The notes: generated by a model from the sequence alone, not told the origin. 64,000 nucleotides of DNA from Botryosphaeria dothidea (GCA_011503125.2 WWBZ02000082.1:2542001-2606000), one strand, 5' to 3'. Shown: positions 42,601 to 51,493, counted from the first letter of the stretch. Program-made: numbers and translations.

Positions 42601-44560
42601 CGAAAGGATCACACGAAACTTCTACTTTCCAGGGTTACGGAAGACAGTCCAGCGCATAGTCTCGCAATGTGACCTTTGCATTAGAAGCAAAGCCGCGACA
42701 CACGCTCCGTACGGACAACTACAACCCCTAGAAGTTCCAGAACGACCATGGCAATCGGTTACGCTAGACTTTATTACGAAGCTGCCACAGTCTAGAGACT
42801 CGCTTACCGGAGTTAAGCACGACTCGATCCTAGTCTTTGTCGACAGACTCACGAAGTACGCTTACTTCTTGCCCTACCTCGAGGCATCGAATGCAGAGCA
42901 GCTAGCTCATACGTTCCTCCGATACATCTTCGCGGATCACGGAATGCCGGAAGAACTGGTTTCGGACAGAGATAAGCTAATGCGTTCTGAATTCTGGCAA
43001 ACGCTCATGCGTCAACTTGGGGCTAAGAACAAACTCTCTACAACCGCACACCCGCAAACGGACGGTCAGACAGAACGGATGAACCGGACTCTCGAACAAT
43101 ATCTCCGCTGTTTCGTCAACTACCCACAGGACGATTGGGCCACATGGCTACCTATGGCACAGTTCGCCTACAACAGCGCCAAACAAGAGTCAACCAACGT
43201 ATCCCCGTTCTTTGCCAACTATGGATTCGAACCAGACGCGTATAGAGAAGCCATCCCAAGTCGAAAATTGGCCCAACAAGGTGTTCTTAAAGCCGAGCAG
43301 CTAAAAGAACTACACAAAGCCATCAGTCTCGACCTCGAGCACGTACGAATCATGATGTCCAAGTACTACAACAGACGGCACCAGGCGGCACCGAACCTAA
43401 AGAGGGGGGATAAAGTATACCTCCTCACAAAAAACATCAAATCGAAGCGACCAAGCGACAAATTGGATTTCAAGAAAACCGGTCCATTCGAAATTTCAGA
43501 AAAACTTGGAAACGTTACGTATCGACTCAAATTGCCAGCAACGACACGAATGAATTCCACCTTTCACGTGGCATTGCTCGAGCCAGCACCAGAAAACGCC
43601 ACAATCCCAGAAACTCCAGAAGAGATAATCCCAGAAAACCCAGATGCCGAAGAAGACGAATACCCAGTCGAGAAAATCTTAGACTGCAAAAGATTCGGAC
43701 ATCAGCTCAAATATCTTGTCAAATGGGAAGGATACGGAAATGAGGATAACCAATGGGTACCCAAGGACGACATACATCCAGATCTCGTCACAGAATTCCA
43801 CCGTCAAAATCCCGACCTCCCACGGAAACGAGGTCGTCCCCGAACGAGAACGGCGAGAGACCCTCAAGATAGGGGGATAAACGGGCAGAATTCACAGGCT
43901 CAGGAGAGCACGGAGATTTCGCACCAGCCACAGGCTCGCCGGCAGACTCGGCAGACTCAGCCACATGCGGCGCAGCAAGACCCACCGTCTCGTGACGTGG
44001 CCGTTTTGACGCGGACGGACCCTCAGAATTCTCAGGGTCAGGAGCGTACCCCTCATCCTCGGCCAGCGCAGCCAGCAACTCCTCCGCTTCCCGACGATCA
44101 TGCTCATCCAACGCGGCCAAACTACCAGACTCAGCAAGAAGAGCCTTGTAACCACGCTCCTCCAACAAACGCTGGTTGGCCCGCAACCGTTTCAAACGAG
44201 CAGCAACAGTCCCTAGCTCTTTCTCCTGGCATCGCAGGACCTCCTCATGACGACGATGCATCTCCTCTTGCTCCCGCCGTAAGCGCACTCGCTCTTCCTC
44301 CTGAACAGCACGGAGCCTATCAAGATCAGCCAGAGAAGCCAGAAACTTCTCTTGAGCCTCGGCCTCCTTGGCCTTTAACTTCTCCTGCTCGCGGCGAAGA
44401 CTTAAGGCTAGAAAACGTGAGCAAGCATCCCGGACAGAAGAAAAGACCACCTACCTCCAGAAAGCGACATCTTCTTCGCATCACACATCGTAGTACCCTT
44501 CGCAATACAAGCACCACAACGATCGTGTTCCGGAGCAACCTTACACGGCCTACCGTTTAG
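39644..44560 (+). CDS. Gypsy-B Pol (protease, RT, RNase H, integrase, chromodomain)
   Basis: 1,638 codons from the ATG at 39644, in the -1 frame relative to Gag; probably made as Gag-Pol. Domains in order: aspartic protease (ILIDTGSSGNFIHNE, residue about 47); a repeat-bearing linker; reverse transcriptase (YFTKLDLREGYHLVRI, YLDD at 41474-41485); RNase H (ETDASGFALGACL); integrase zinc domain (HGHQGIDRTTERITRNFYF, CDLCIRS) and DDE core (VFVDRLTKYAYFLPY, STTAHPQTDGQTERMNRTL); GPY/F-like segment (KTGPFEISEKLGNVTYRL); chromodomain (EKILDCKRFGHQLKYLVKWEG). All catalytic residues are present. The last 230 residues are low-complexity Gln/Pro-rich and coincide with the antisense gene. Confidence 0.95.
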   Translation: MGPTQGPQSRSLHMVSRTSETETLTGPNLWKQFKTQGILNGVPTRILIDTGSSGNFIHNELVQKMNIPYRKKQEPYPLSGFDGSQAAYGEGWVKIETEEATLQIGNHQERISLDVQRIPGHDIILGMPWIRTQKPIFDFGEGDSIIFREELEDLLRKQGLQKENGLLDTLRKLLSTSTREVASVRPECGNCVGDSDSGVSQHQDCDASSEASSVKCNPIAGISPTKRNDTPDLRYDSSHDGVRPSDGSINGNDGVRPSDGSINGNLKESVKQDQDSSVRDAASSVKCSTSSGVRPTESSIPDEQVQHTSRRTTRKRHKAKSKASRKQLAATEPQVDVQTISGEAFKRMRRQGQQVCLMYIKPSQAVQQRALAKAARERLKDEDSPTPIGGDDPARIRRGQHGSLETWNNPYGEPPIPEMETVPSEYWDLKAVCQERGKGDLPKHQPWDHEIPLKPGTKPAYKPIYSLSAKEMEALREYIEKNLERGYIRPSTSSAGYPILFVPKKNGKLRLCVDYRQLNDITIKNRYPLPRIDELQDKLGKAKYFTKLDLREGYHLVRIKEGEEWKTAFRTRLGLYEYTVMPFGLTNAPATFQNLVNDTLREYLDIFCLAYLDDILIFSETLEDHKKHVRKVLEALQAKNLSIAPEKCEWHVQRTEFLGFVITPGHVGMDDSKLDSIREWPVPKTIKEVQSFLGFANFYRKFIWNYSKVTEPLTRLTRKEHGFKWGDDQQQAFESLKRMFCEAPVLGIYDPDKPIEVETDASGFALGACLSQPDDQGRWHPIAFYSRKFTPAELNYDTHDKELLAIVSAFKQWRHYLEGASYQVVVHCDHQNLTRFTTTKELNRRQVRWSEEMASYDFKITHRKGVDNAAADALSRRVDYMEGRIEPHPAVFAVDSDGSLTLARPSFPMLRIESNPWHLKIREAYAQDSFAQELLALEDDPRIARDREGTLLFKGLIYVPARLREVLVKDIHEAPAHGHQGIDRTTERITRNFYFPGLRKTVQRIVSQCDLCIRSKAATHAPYGQLQPLEVPERPWQSVTLDFITKLPQSRDSLTGVKHDSILVFVDRLTKYAYFLPYLEASNAEQLAHTFLRYIFADHGMPEELVSDRDKLMRSEFWQTLMRQLGAKNKLSTTAHPQTDGQTERMNRTLEQYLRCFVNYPQDDWATWLPMAQFAYNSAKQESTNVSPFFANYGFEPDAYREAIPSRKLAQQGVLKAEQLKELHKAISLDLEHVRIMMSKYYNRRHQAAPNLKRGDKVYLLTKNIKSKRPSDKLDFKKTGPFEISEKLGNVTYRLKLPATTRMNSTFHVALLEPAPENATIPETPEEIIPENPDAEEDEYPVEKILDCKRFGHQLKYLVKWEGYGNEDNQWVPKDDIHPDLVTEFHRQNPDLPRKRGRPRTRTARDPQDRGINGQNSQAQESTEISHQPQARRQTRQTQPHAAQQDPPSRDVAVLTRTDPQNSQGQERTPHPRPAQPATPPLPDDHAHPTRPNYQTQQEEPCNHAPPTNAGWPATVSNEQQQSLALSPGIAGPPHDDDASPLAPAVSALALPPEQHGAYQDQPEKPETSLEPRPPWPLTSPARGEDLRLENVSKHPGQKKRPPTSRKRHLLRITHRSTLRNTSTTTIVFRSNLTRPTV
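40365..40436 (+). repeat. Short tandem repeat in the gypsy-B Pol linker
   Basis: Two adjacent 36-bp units encode DGVRPSDGSINGN twice (GATGGCGT-AGGCCCAG...). Nearby, the pair ASSVKCN/ASSVKCS shows a second, diverged duplication. The region separates protease and reverse transcriptase and appears unconstrained. Confidence 0.7.
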
Positions 44561-44662
44561 TTCACAATCAAAGCAGGGACGAATCGCGGGAAAGGAAATA
44601 GACTCCACGAGGGCCGCCAAACGACGTCGTTCCTCCGTAGTATCCCGCTTACGTTTAGACAT
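43788..44662 (-). CDS. Antisense gene in gypsy-B: Zn2Cys6-like cysteine array plus coiled coil
   Basis: Minus strand, two exons (44662-44455 and 44407-43788), one 47-bp GT-AG intron (GTAGGT...TTCTAG), 275 residues. It starts MSKRKRDTTEERRRLAALV. A cysteine array follows at residues about 32-62: CFDC-ELNGRPC-KVAPEHDRC-GAC-IAKGTTMC, that is C-x2-C-x6-C-x8-C-x2-C-x7-C, the spacing of fungal Zn(II)2Cys6 clusters but without their usual basic residues. After the intron comes a strongly charged coiled coil (LRREQEKLKAKEAEAQEK to ALLAESGS), then an acidic segment, a KRPRHE nuclear-signal-like motif and a Ser/Pro-rich tail. It overlaps the Pol tail in antisense and starts 98 bp from the 3' LTR. Antisense ORFs of this type occur in some fungal Ty3 elements, to my recollection; the function is unknown. 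Confidence 0.75.
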
Positions 44663-44746
44663 GATGGACTTACGGAGAGAAAGTAAGCCAGGAAGAACCC
44701 ACAAGGAAATAGGCAATACGGAAGAATCTTCGGGCCGAAGATCCTT

Positions 44747-44757
44747 AAGGGGGGGGA
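44747..44757 (+). other. Gypsy-B polypurine tract
   Basis: AAGGGGGGGGA just before the 3' LTR (spacer TAG), the primer for plus-strand DNA synthesis. Confidence 0.9.
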
Positions 44758-44760
44758 TAG

Positions 44761-45238
44761 TGTTACGGCGCAGCCTCCACAGGTTGAGGAAGTTAGGGAT
44801 CAGCCCCGCCGGAACAACAGAAGTCGGGGTCATAAAGATCCGAGGTCACGTGACCTCGCGCTCAACTAGACCCACCCGCTCAGATTGCCAAGGCTGCCTG
44901 AGCGGGCCCCACCTACTGAGCCATCCTGCTCAATCACAACAGCTCGCTCAGAAGACTACGCGCCATTGAGCGCAACCCGCCTATTGAGCACATAGATTGT
45001 ATAGAACTCTCCTACGTATATAAACCACGCTCTCTAGATAGCTTTGACCTTCGTGGTCAACTTCAATAACAATTCAGCACCAATTGTTAGTAACAAGGCC
45101 TTCGCACGCAGTGCTCAGTCTTCAGTCGTCTACTCGTTCCTCACGTACCTCTTCTTGTACCCACTCAAGGAAAACCCTCGACAGGTTTCCACCCTCTTTG
45201 GTGTTTGGATCCTTAGAGGTAGAGGCCCGCTCGTTACA
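44761..45238 (+). repeat. Gypsy-B 3' LTR
   Basis: Identical to the 5' LTR by eye; followed by the duplication TGTTG. Confidence 0.97.
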
Positions 45239-45243
45239 TGTTG

Positions 45244-45715
45244 CTGGCAACTAGTTAACCCAGTTATCTTGCGCGTAGTTAACTATCCGGTAGAGCTTCC
45301 TTTCTATCTCGGTGTTCGCACGCTCTATTAATCTATCTATTTCTAGATAATAGGCTGTTAAGATTCGTCTTTCGATCCTAAGTAATTAGTAAACCCTCTT
45401 CTATAGCTGGCTAATAAATTAGCTTCCCCTATTAGAGATAATAGCTGCTGGGACTCTATGGTGGCGGTAGAAATAGCGAATAAATATTTTAGCAACTATT
45501 TCTGCTTCGATATCCTTATAGGCCTCAAGGATAACTCCTTTACCTAATCGATTAGTAATAACTATAAGCATTCGATATCCTTGGCTCTCGGGTAGCGGCC
45601 TAATAAAGTCGACTAAGATCTCTCTCTACTAACGGTTTAGTACTAGTAACGGCCGTAGTAGTCCTTATTTACGGTCTCTCTAGACTCTAGTCCTTCCGTA
45701 AACATCGTAGTTACG
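45244..45715 (-). pseudogene. Gypsy-A integrase core fragment
   Basis: On the minus strand broken frames give EILVDFIRPLPESQGYRML, VITNRLGKGVILEAYKDIE, VPAAIISNRGS, TAYYLEIDRLIERANTEIE and YAQDNWVN-stop-LPAT. These are the DDE integrase landmarks (DFI, D-R-L-SKG, TAYHPETDGQTER, QDDW) in decayed form. The text continues across gypsy-B into ELAINS (37224-37213) and then, across the LINE, into QKSLSIGVSPFF (25048-). Confidence 0.82.
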
Positions 45716-46030
45716 TGTAATAAAGCAGAGGCAGACGGGTATAAGGGGCTTAGACTAGTAAGGTCTAATACCGGGGGCTAGGCTTAAGGGATAAGGAATA
45801 AGGGAAAGGTAGAGAGATATAGGTAAGTCTGCGGAGGGCAAGGTGGTCTAAGGAGGATACAAAGTTGCTAGACTAAAGAACTAACTACGAAGCAGAGGGG
45901 GCGAGGTTTATATACAAAGAACTAACTAAAATACTAGCTTCCTAATTTGTAAGCAGGTAAGTCTAGATCTCGGTTTTAAGTCAATAAAGGTAAAAGAGAA
46001 GTAAGGGGTCTATAGACTAGAATCCTAACA
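45716..46030 (-). repeat. Gypsy-C 3' LTR
   Basis: 315 bp, TGTTAG ... TTACA on the minus strand. Its central part matches 49020-49195 (ACTTACCTGCTTA, AGCTAGTATTTTAGTT, TATATAAA-like promoter). No clear target duplication is left. Confidence 0.7.
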
Positions 46031-48759
46031 AGGAGTCTCTTAGTCTCTTACGGCGGCTACCTTAGCTAGGTCTATAGAGATACCGTCTAGGGAGATAACG
46101 AAGCTAAGGAACGTAGTCGAAGTCGTATAGAAGTTATATTTTTCGCCTTTAACGTGTAGGCCTGCTTCATAGAGTTTTTCGAGAACTAATCGGACGTGTT
46201 CGTAGTACTCCTCGGTTTCCGAGTAGATAAGGATATTATCTAGATAGACGACGCACTAGCGGTCGAGATATTCACGTAGCGTATCGTTAACGAATTATTA
46301 GTAGGTAGTAGGCGTATTCGTAAGGCTAAAGGGTATAATAAGGTATTCGTATAGGCTATAGCGAGTCCTAAAGGCGGTTAAGTATTCGGAGCCTTCCTTA
46401 ATTCGAATAAGGTTATAAGTACCGCGAAGGTCGAGTCGAGTAAAAATACGAGAGCCCTAAAGTTAACGGAGAGTCTCGTTGACTAAGGGAAGTAGATAAC
46501 GGTTCTTTTTCGTAATAGTATTTAGTTCGCGATAATCCACACAAAAACGAAGGCCGCTACCTAGTTTCTTAATAAAGAGAACAGGGGACGCAGAGGACGA
46601 GGACGAGGGCCGAATAAAACCTTTCTTAAGGTTCTTATTAAGGTATTTACGTAGAGCCTTAAGCTCTAAGTCGGATATTAAGTAGAGAGGGCCGAATGGG
46701 GGTTTCTTGCCTTCTTCTAGCGAAATCTTATGATTAATATATCGATGTGGGGGAAGCTTATCGGCCTCTTTCTTCGTAAAGAAGGGAAGCAGATAGTGGA
46801 ATCGAGCGGGGATTCGTGAGCGGAGGGTTTCGAGTTCTTATTCCGGGGTTTATTATTCCGTTTTCTTAAGGTTATCAAGGTGTTCTTAGATCTCCTTAAT
46901 TAATACGGCGTATATCCTAGTCTTATCTCGTTAGACGTAACGAGTAAGGGCGGCGTAGGATATAGTAGCGTAAGAGATCGAAGGCGAATTAGGAGGCAAG
47001 GGGGAAAGCGTAGTTGTGGGTTGGCGAGTAGGCAAGCAATTTGCTTGGCAAAAAGGGGAGGCGAAGGTAATCGTGTTTTTTGACCATAGAACGTGTGGAT
47101 CATGTCGTTCTAGCCAGGGTTTTCCTAGGATAATTGGGTATTAACCGAGCTTAGTTACTTAGAAGGTAACGAGTTCTTAATGCTGATTAATATTAAGTTA
47201 AAGGTCGGCCTCGTGGGTAATCCGTCCGGCGATGGATCCGTCCGCGAGTTCGAGGGATTTAGCTTGGGGTTTTTGGCGTATAGGGATCGAATGGGATGTA
47301 ATAAAGGCATTATCTATAAAAAGGGACGAGGCACCAGAGTCTAACATAGCCGAAGTTTCGATTTTGTTATTGACTACTGATTTAAGGATAAGGAGCGGAC
47401 GTTTCCCAAGATCTATAGCACGGGGCTGTAGGGTACGGGGTTTTAAAGGTGAAAACGAGAGTGTTCCAAGATTTGAAGACGCGAGGGAAGCAAGAATAGA
47501 AAACTAATTCGAAGTGGAGATCGGATAAGGGCTAGGTAGGTGCCGGGGGCTACCTAGCCTTCTACGTTTTTTGACACGTAGAGGACTGACGCTGTAGGAG
47601 GTGTTATCGGTTGATTTGGGGTAGTTGGTAACGTAGGTGTATGCGAAGTCGTGTTGAGTTTAAGCCCCTTAGCTTTAGCTTTAGGGCACTCTTTAACCCA
47701 ATGGTTAGGGTTACCATAGTAGGCGCAGAGGTTGTTGGCTTTCCGGTAAGCCTTTCGAGCGGTGGCATCTAGTTCCATAGGTTCACCTTGAGGAATCGAG
47801 GTTAGCGTGGGAGACGAAGGTTGGGGAGCAGTTGGTGTAAAGAGAGGAGTCGAGGTAGGGATACGAGTTACGGGTATCTTTTTCTCAATTGTTCGAGCAT
47901 AGAGTTGGTTGTCCAACGCAATGCAGGTTTCAGCGAATTTTCCGAATTCTATTGGCATAGAACGTCCAATAAGAAGGTCCTTGAGGTTCTCCTTAAGGCC
48001 AAGGCGGAAGTAGTGGATCTTAACTGCGTTTTCTTTCTAGCCGAGAGTTATAATAAGCGAGAGAAACCGTGAGTAGTAAGCTAAGCAGGACTTGTCTTGT
48101 TTAAGTGCGAGGAGGGATCGTTCAGCCGTTGCGTAGGAGTTAGGATTATCGAATGCGGCCTTAAGAGCTTAGTAGAAGGACTCATAGTTGTCGAAGTCTA
48201 CGGAACCGTTTAAAGTAGAGACGTAAGGGGCAAACTAAGTATAAGCCGCATCGCGAAGATATAAACCAGCGTAGGTAATCTTAGCTGTATCCGTTGTAAA
48301 AGCAGATAGGTCCGAGGCAAATTTGAGTTGAAGTTGCGTAGCGAAGTTCTAGAACCGCGTGCGTTCTCCTTTAAAGGGTTCTAGATCCGATACCTTAGGG
48401 ATGCGGGGACGAGGGGTAGGGGTTTCTAAAGGAGATACCGTAGACGTAGTAGCCGGCGTATTAGCAGGGAGGTTCGGGGCTAGTAGTTGGAGTCGGGCGA
48501 AGGCTTTATCTTGGCCAAAACCGTAGTAGTGAAAGATGCAAGCAACTTGGGCGTTCGTAGCATTCTTAGGGATAACTGGTGAATCGATATCGGATCTTAG
48601 GCAGGATTGTCTTCCTCTAGCGTACGCCTGGCTAAGGGTAACGCGTAGGGAAACCGGGATGTCTTTAGGGAAGGTAGGACGAGCATTAACAGGGATAGGG
48701 ACTTGATCGAGGATTTGGAAAAGCGTCTCCCAAGGGTCGGGAGGCGGGTCGTTTCCCAT
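46031..48759 (-). pseudogene. Gypsy-C gag-protease-RT, internally deleted and RIP-damaged
   Basis: From high to low coordinates: gag start MGNDPPPDPWETLFQILDQV (48759), gag body, zinc knuckle CAYYGNPNHWVKEC (about 47725-47680; second Cys changed to Tyr), protease AMLDSGASSLF (about 47350-47315), and reverse transcriptase with VYLDNILIYSET (46250-46215) and TTFLSFVISLDGISIDLAKV (46130-46070). The LTR follows at once, so RNase H and integrase are missing. Stops are abundant. Confidence 0.82.
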
Positions 48760-48779
48760 TTTGAAGGCTTGGTCTAGGG

Positions 48780-49195
48780 CTTCGGCGAGAGCTTTAGGCC
48801 TACTAGATAGAGTCTAGCAAAATATAATGAACGGACCTTGGAGGGCGGAGAGACGAGGTAACGAAGCCGGTAAAGGCAGTAGAGGTAAAGCAAATGCCGA
48901 AGTATAAGGGTGTAGTTCAAAGGGCGAGGGTACGAGGTGCGAGAGACGAGGGACGAGGGACGAGGGACGAGGGAGGCAAACAAGGTCCAATTCAAGGCGT
49001 ACTAAGTTGTACGCGAGGAATACTTATTGCTAGACTAGAGAACTAACTACAAAGCAGAGGGACGAGCTTTATATATATAAAGAACGAACTAAAATACTAG
49101 CTTCCTAATTTATAAGCAGGTAAGTCTAGATCTGGATTTTGAATTAACGAAGGTAAACGAGAGGTAAGGAGCCTAAGCAAGCCACGTTTATGACA
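48780..49195 (-). repeat. Gypsy-C 5' LTR (approximate)
   Basis: The right part (49020-49195) clearly matches the 3' LTR; it ends TGACA at 49195. The left limit is a guess. It contains the GACGAGG tandem repeat. Confidence 0.55.
48945..48972 (+). repeat. 7-bp tandem repeat (GACGAGG) x 4
   Basis: Four perfect units followed by GAGG, in the gypsy-C 5' LTR region; probably slippage. Confidence 0.85.
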
Positions 49196-49402
49196 TAATC
49201 TTATTATTCTTTATAAGCTTAAGAATCTTATCCTAGACCTTCTTATTAGGTTTAAAGTCGGTAGAACGGTTAGGCGCGTTCGGATTAAGGTAGAAGTATA
49301 AGTAATACTAGTAATAGTTACTATAGAGGTACTTAAGAGGCCTCTTAGGCTGTTCGTCGCCTCGTAGAGTAGCTATAAAGGTCGTACGGGTCTTATTTAT
49401 TA
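49196..49402. other. Unassigned AT-rich repeat remnant
   Basis: A minus-strand frame with RGDEQPKRPLKYLYSNYY suggests transposon-derived coding sequence, but I cannot assign it. It is the left flank of the Tc1 element. Confidence 0.4.
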
Positions 49403-49404
49403 TA

Positions 49405-50747
49405 CAATCACTTGACAAAAGTTCTCGCGTGATTAAGCGAGACGCGTCAAAACGCGTCTCAAGCGCCCACACCTCCAATCTTCGCACCATAAAAATGGCA
49501 CCACAACGCACTCCTCTCAAAGAGCTCTTTGGCACACATGCTCCCAATCAACACTACTCTCCACATCAGCGAGGAATTTTACTTTCCTGCAAGGCTCTTG
49601 GCAAGAAGCCTACCTGGTTCCAGAAGCACCTAGGCGTGCCTGAATCTTCGGTACGCTCGACTATGCAGCTCGCGCTATTACGCAACGAAGGGCGCTCCCA
49701 ATTACGGACTGGCCGGCCAAAATATCTTTCAGAAACCGACAAGCGACATATTCTACGCGTGGTGCGAGCCAACCCAAAATTCACGTACCAAGAGGTCCGG
49801 GAAGTCATAGGTGTGACCTGCCATGACCGGACCATCTCTCGACTCTTGGACACCTACAACATTAAGAAATGACGTGCAGCTGGCCGCCCGGAACTTACGG
49901 AGAAGCATGCTACTATCCGACTTACCTGGGCACTTAAGCATATAGACTGGACCGAGACGCAATAGAAGAAAATTATCTGGTCAGATGAGTGCTCTGTAGA
50001 GCGAGGAAAGGGCTAAAAAAGGGAGTGGTGCTTTCGCACTCCTAGCCAAAAATGGGACCTCTAAATGGACCAACCATATAAAAAAGGAATAAATATATCT
50101 ATTATGGTATGGGTAGGCTTTTCTGGCTTACGAGGAAGGTCTCCTTTACACGTAATAGTACGTGATCCTTTAGCTAAGAGAGGTGGCTATTCAGCCAACT
50201 CTTATCTTAAGGTTCTCGAGGAAAATATACTAAAAGTGCATAGAAGAGGTATGACTTTTATGCAGGATAATGCTCCAATTCATACTACAATAAAATTTAG
50301 GGAATAGTTTAAAAGAAGGCGGATAAATCTATTAGATTGGCCACCTTATAGCCCGGATTTAAATCTAATTGAACATATCTAGTTTTATTTAAAGTCTAAG
50401 GCATTAGAGCTATATCTAGAGCTTAAATACTTAACCGGATCAGTAGATTTTATTAGAGAGAAGCTAGGAGAAGCATTACGGGAAGCATAGGAGGCTTTGC
50501 TATAATCTTTATTTGACTCTATATTAGGTAGTATAAAGCGTAGGTGTAAGGCAGTTATCGCAGCAGAGGGCTGGTATACCAAGTATTAGCAAAGAAATAA
50601 TACTAGAATCCTTCTTCTCACTCAATTTTAACTTAAAAACAACTTAGTATAAGAGCTAGGAAGCATGCGTTGAGAATCAGTGAATTAATGGGGTATGAGG
50701 GTTATCGCTTCGGAAGCGCCCGCGCGAGAACTTTTATCCTAGTACTG
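49405..50747 (+). mobile_element. Tc1/mariner DNA transposon
   Basis: 1,343 bp between TA dinucleotides (49403-49404 and 50748-50749). The 25-bp ends are CAATCACTTGACAAAAG... and CAGTACTAGGATAAAAG... (right end reverse-complemented), sharing AAAAGTTCTCGCG at their inner side but diverged at the tips. Confidence 0.85.
49495..50580 (+). pseudogene. Tc1/mariner transposase, multiple stops
   Basis: Starts MAPQRTPLKELFG. Paired helix-turn-helix region: SCKALGKKPTWFQKHLGVP and KFTYQEVREVIGVTCHDRTI. Catalytic triad context: IIWSDECSVERG, TFMQDNAPIHT and LLDWPPYSPDLNLIEHI. The first stop, TGA at 49870-49872, comes from a probable CGA; later TAG codons sit where the family has Trp (before KKIIWSDE, REW-FKR, EHIW-FYLK, EAW-EAL). 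The Asp residues remain, so the gene was destroyed mainly by nonsense changes. Confidence 0.88.
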
Positions 50748-50749
50748 TA

Positions 50750-51138
50750 AGTACTTGCTTTTAGCGTGTATACTTACGATAGTCGATAATAACGTGTTGG
50801 ATTTGAGAGTGAAGAGTGTGAGGTCAGAAAAGAGAGTAGATTCTGCCTGTCTCCTGAGAGGGAGGTTGGTAGGCTTGCTTATATACATAAGTGATAACTA
50901 AATAACCGAGGGAGTGTAGATATCCGAGGAAGTGTTGATCCGAGGATATTGGGCATGATTAATGCCTTCCATGTTTCCGTGAGAAGATTCTAGAAATGAG
51001 TGATATCTGAGGCAGTAAGGAAATAGTCTGACATAACGTCTAAAACGTTAAGCGTCTTAGTTCCTAGTCGTAGCTCATGAAGGATAGGGCTGGCGTATTC
51101 TAAGTCGTGTTGCATAATAGGCTTAAGGAATACGTTTA
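50750..51138. other. Unassigned repeat remnant
   Basis: A 79-codon minus-strand frame (50990-51229) has no recognised domain. Composition and position suggest an old LTR or leader region. No gene. Confidence 0.4.
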
Positions 51139-51388
51139 TGTTACGGTTTGAACCCTGAGGGTGCCTTGGATGGATCCTGCGGCGAGACCTTGGGTTGAGA
51201 GGACCCTGAAGCTCAATAAAGCCCAACAAGAAAACCTTGCAACTCGCTACTAGAAAAAGGAACTCTAGAGAGATATATAAGCAGCGCTACCTTGCTTAAA
51301 TCTTGCTTCCTTTTCTCTTTAGCTTAGTCTTCTCGTAGGTAGTAATGCCACTGCATTTCCGCGAGTGCACCGGATGCAAGCCATTACA
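51139..51388 (+). repeat. Solo LTR of the gypsy-A family, plus orientation
   Basis: 250 bp, TGTTACGGTTTG ... CCATTACA, matching the reverse complement of 24134-24383 over its whole length. It contains TATATAAGCAGCGC as a likely promoter. Flanks (GTTTA and AGAAG) show no duplication. Confidence 0.85.
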
Positions 51389-51493
51389 AGAAGTCGTAGA
51401 AGAAAGAGGGAAGTTATATACAAGGAAGGCTTGGCATCACGTGACCTGCCGATGATCCTCTGAGGCTTCATCCTGAGGCTTCAGACTCTAACA
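51389..51493 (-). repeat. LTR-like fragment
   Basis: On the minus strand it starts TGTTAGAGTCTGAAGCC, contains GGTCACGTGATG and TATATAAC, and is cut by the gypsy-A solo LTR. It resembles the promoter half of an unrelated LTR; only one copy is in the window. Confidence 0.45.

Larger units (their letters stand above)
37225..45238 (+). mobile_element. Gypsy-B: intact Ty3/gypsy chromovirus with an antisense gene
   Basis: 8,014 bp, 5-bp duplication TGTTG at 37220-37224 and 45239-45243. The two 478-bp LTRs appear identical base for base. Gag, Pol and an antisense spliced gene are all open. Inserted into the gypsy-A integrase next to the LINE. Its GC content and codon use resemble normal genes, in sharp contrast with the TAG-rich elements on both sides. 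It is therefore the youngest insertion in the island and probably competent. A solo LTR of the same family lies at 1182-1649. Confidence 0.97.

Noticed and set aside
47232..47507. 91-codon plus frame in gypsy-C
   Set aside because: Opposite the protease region of gypsy-C, whose LDSGAS motif reads on the minus strand.
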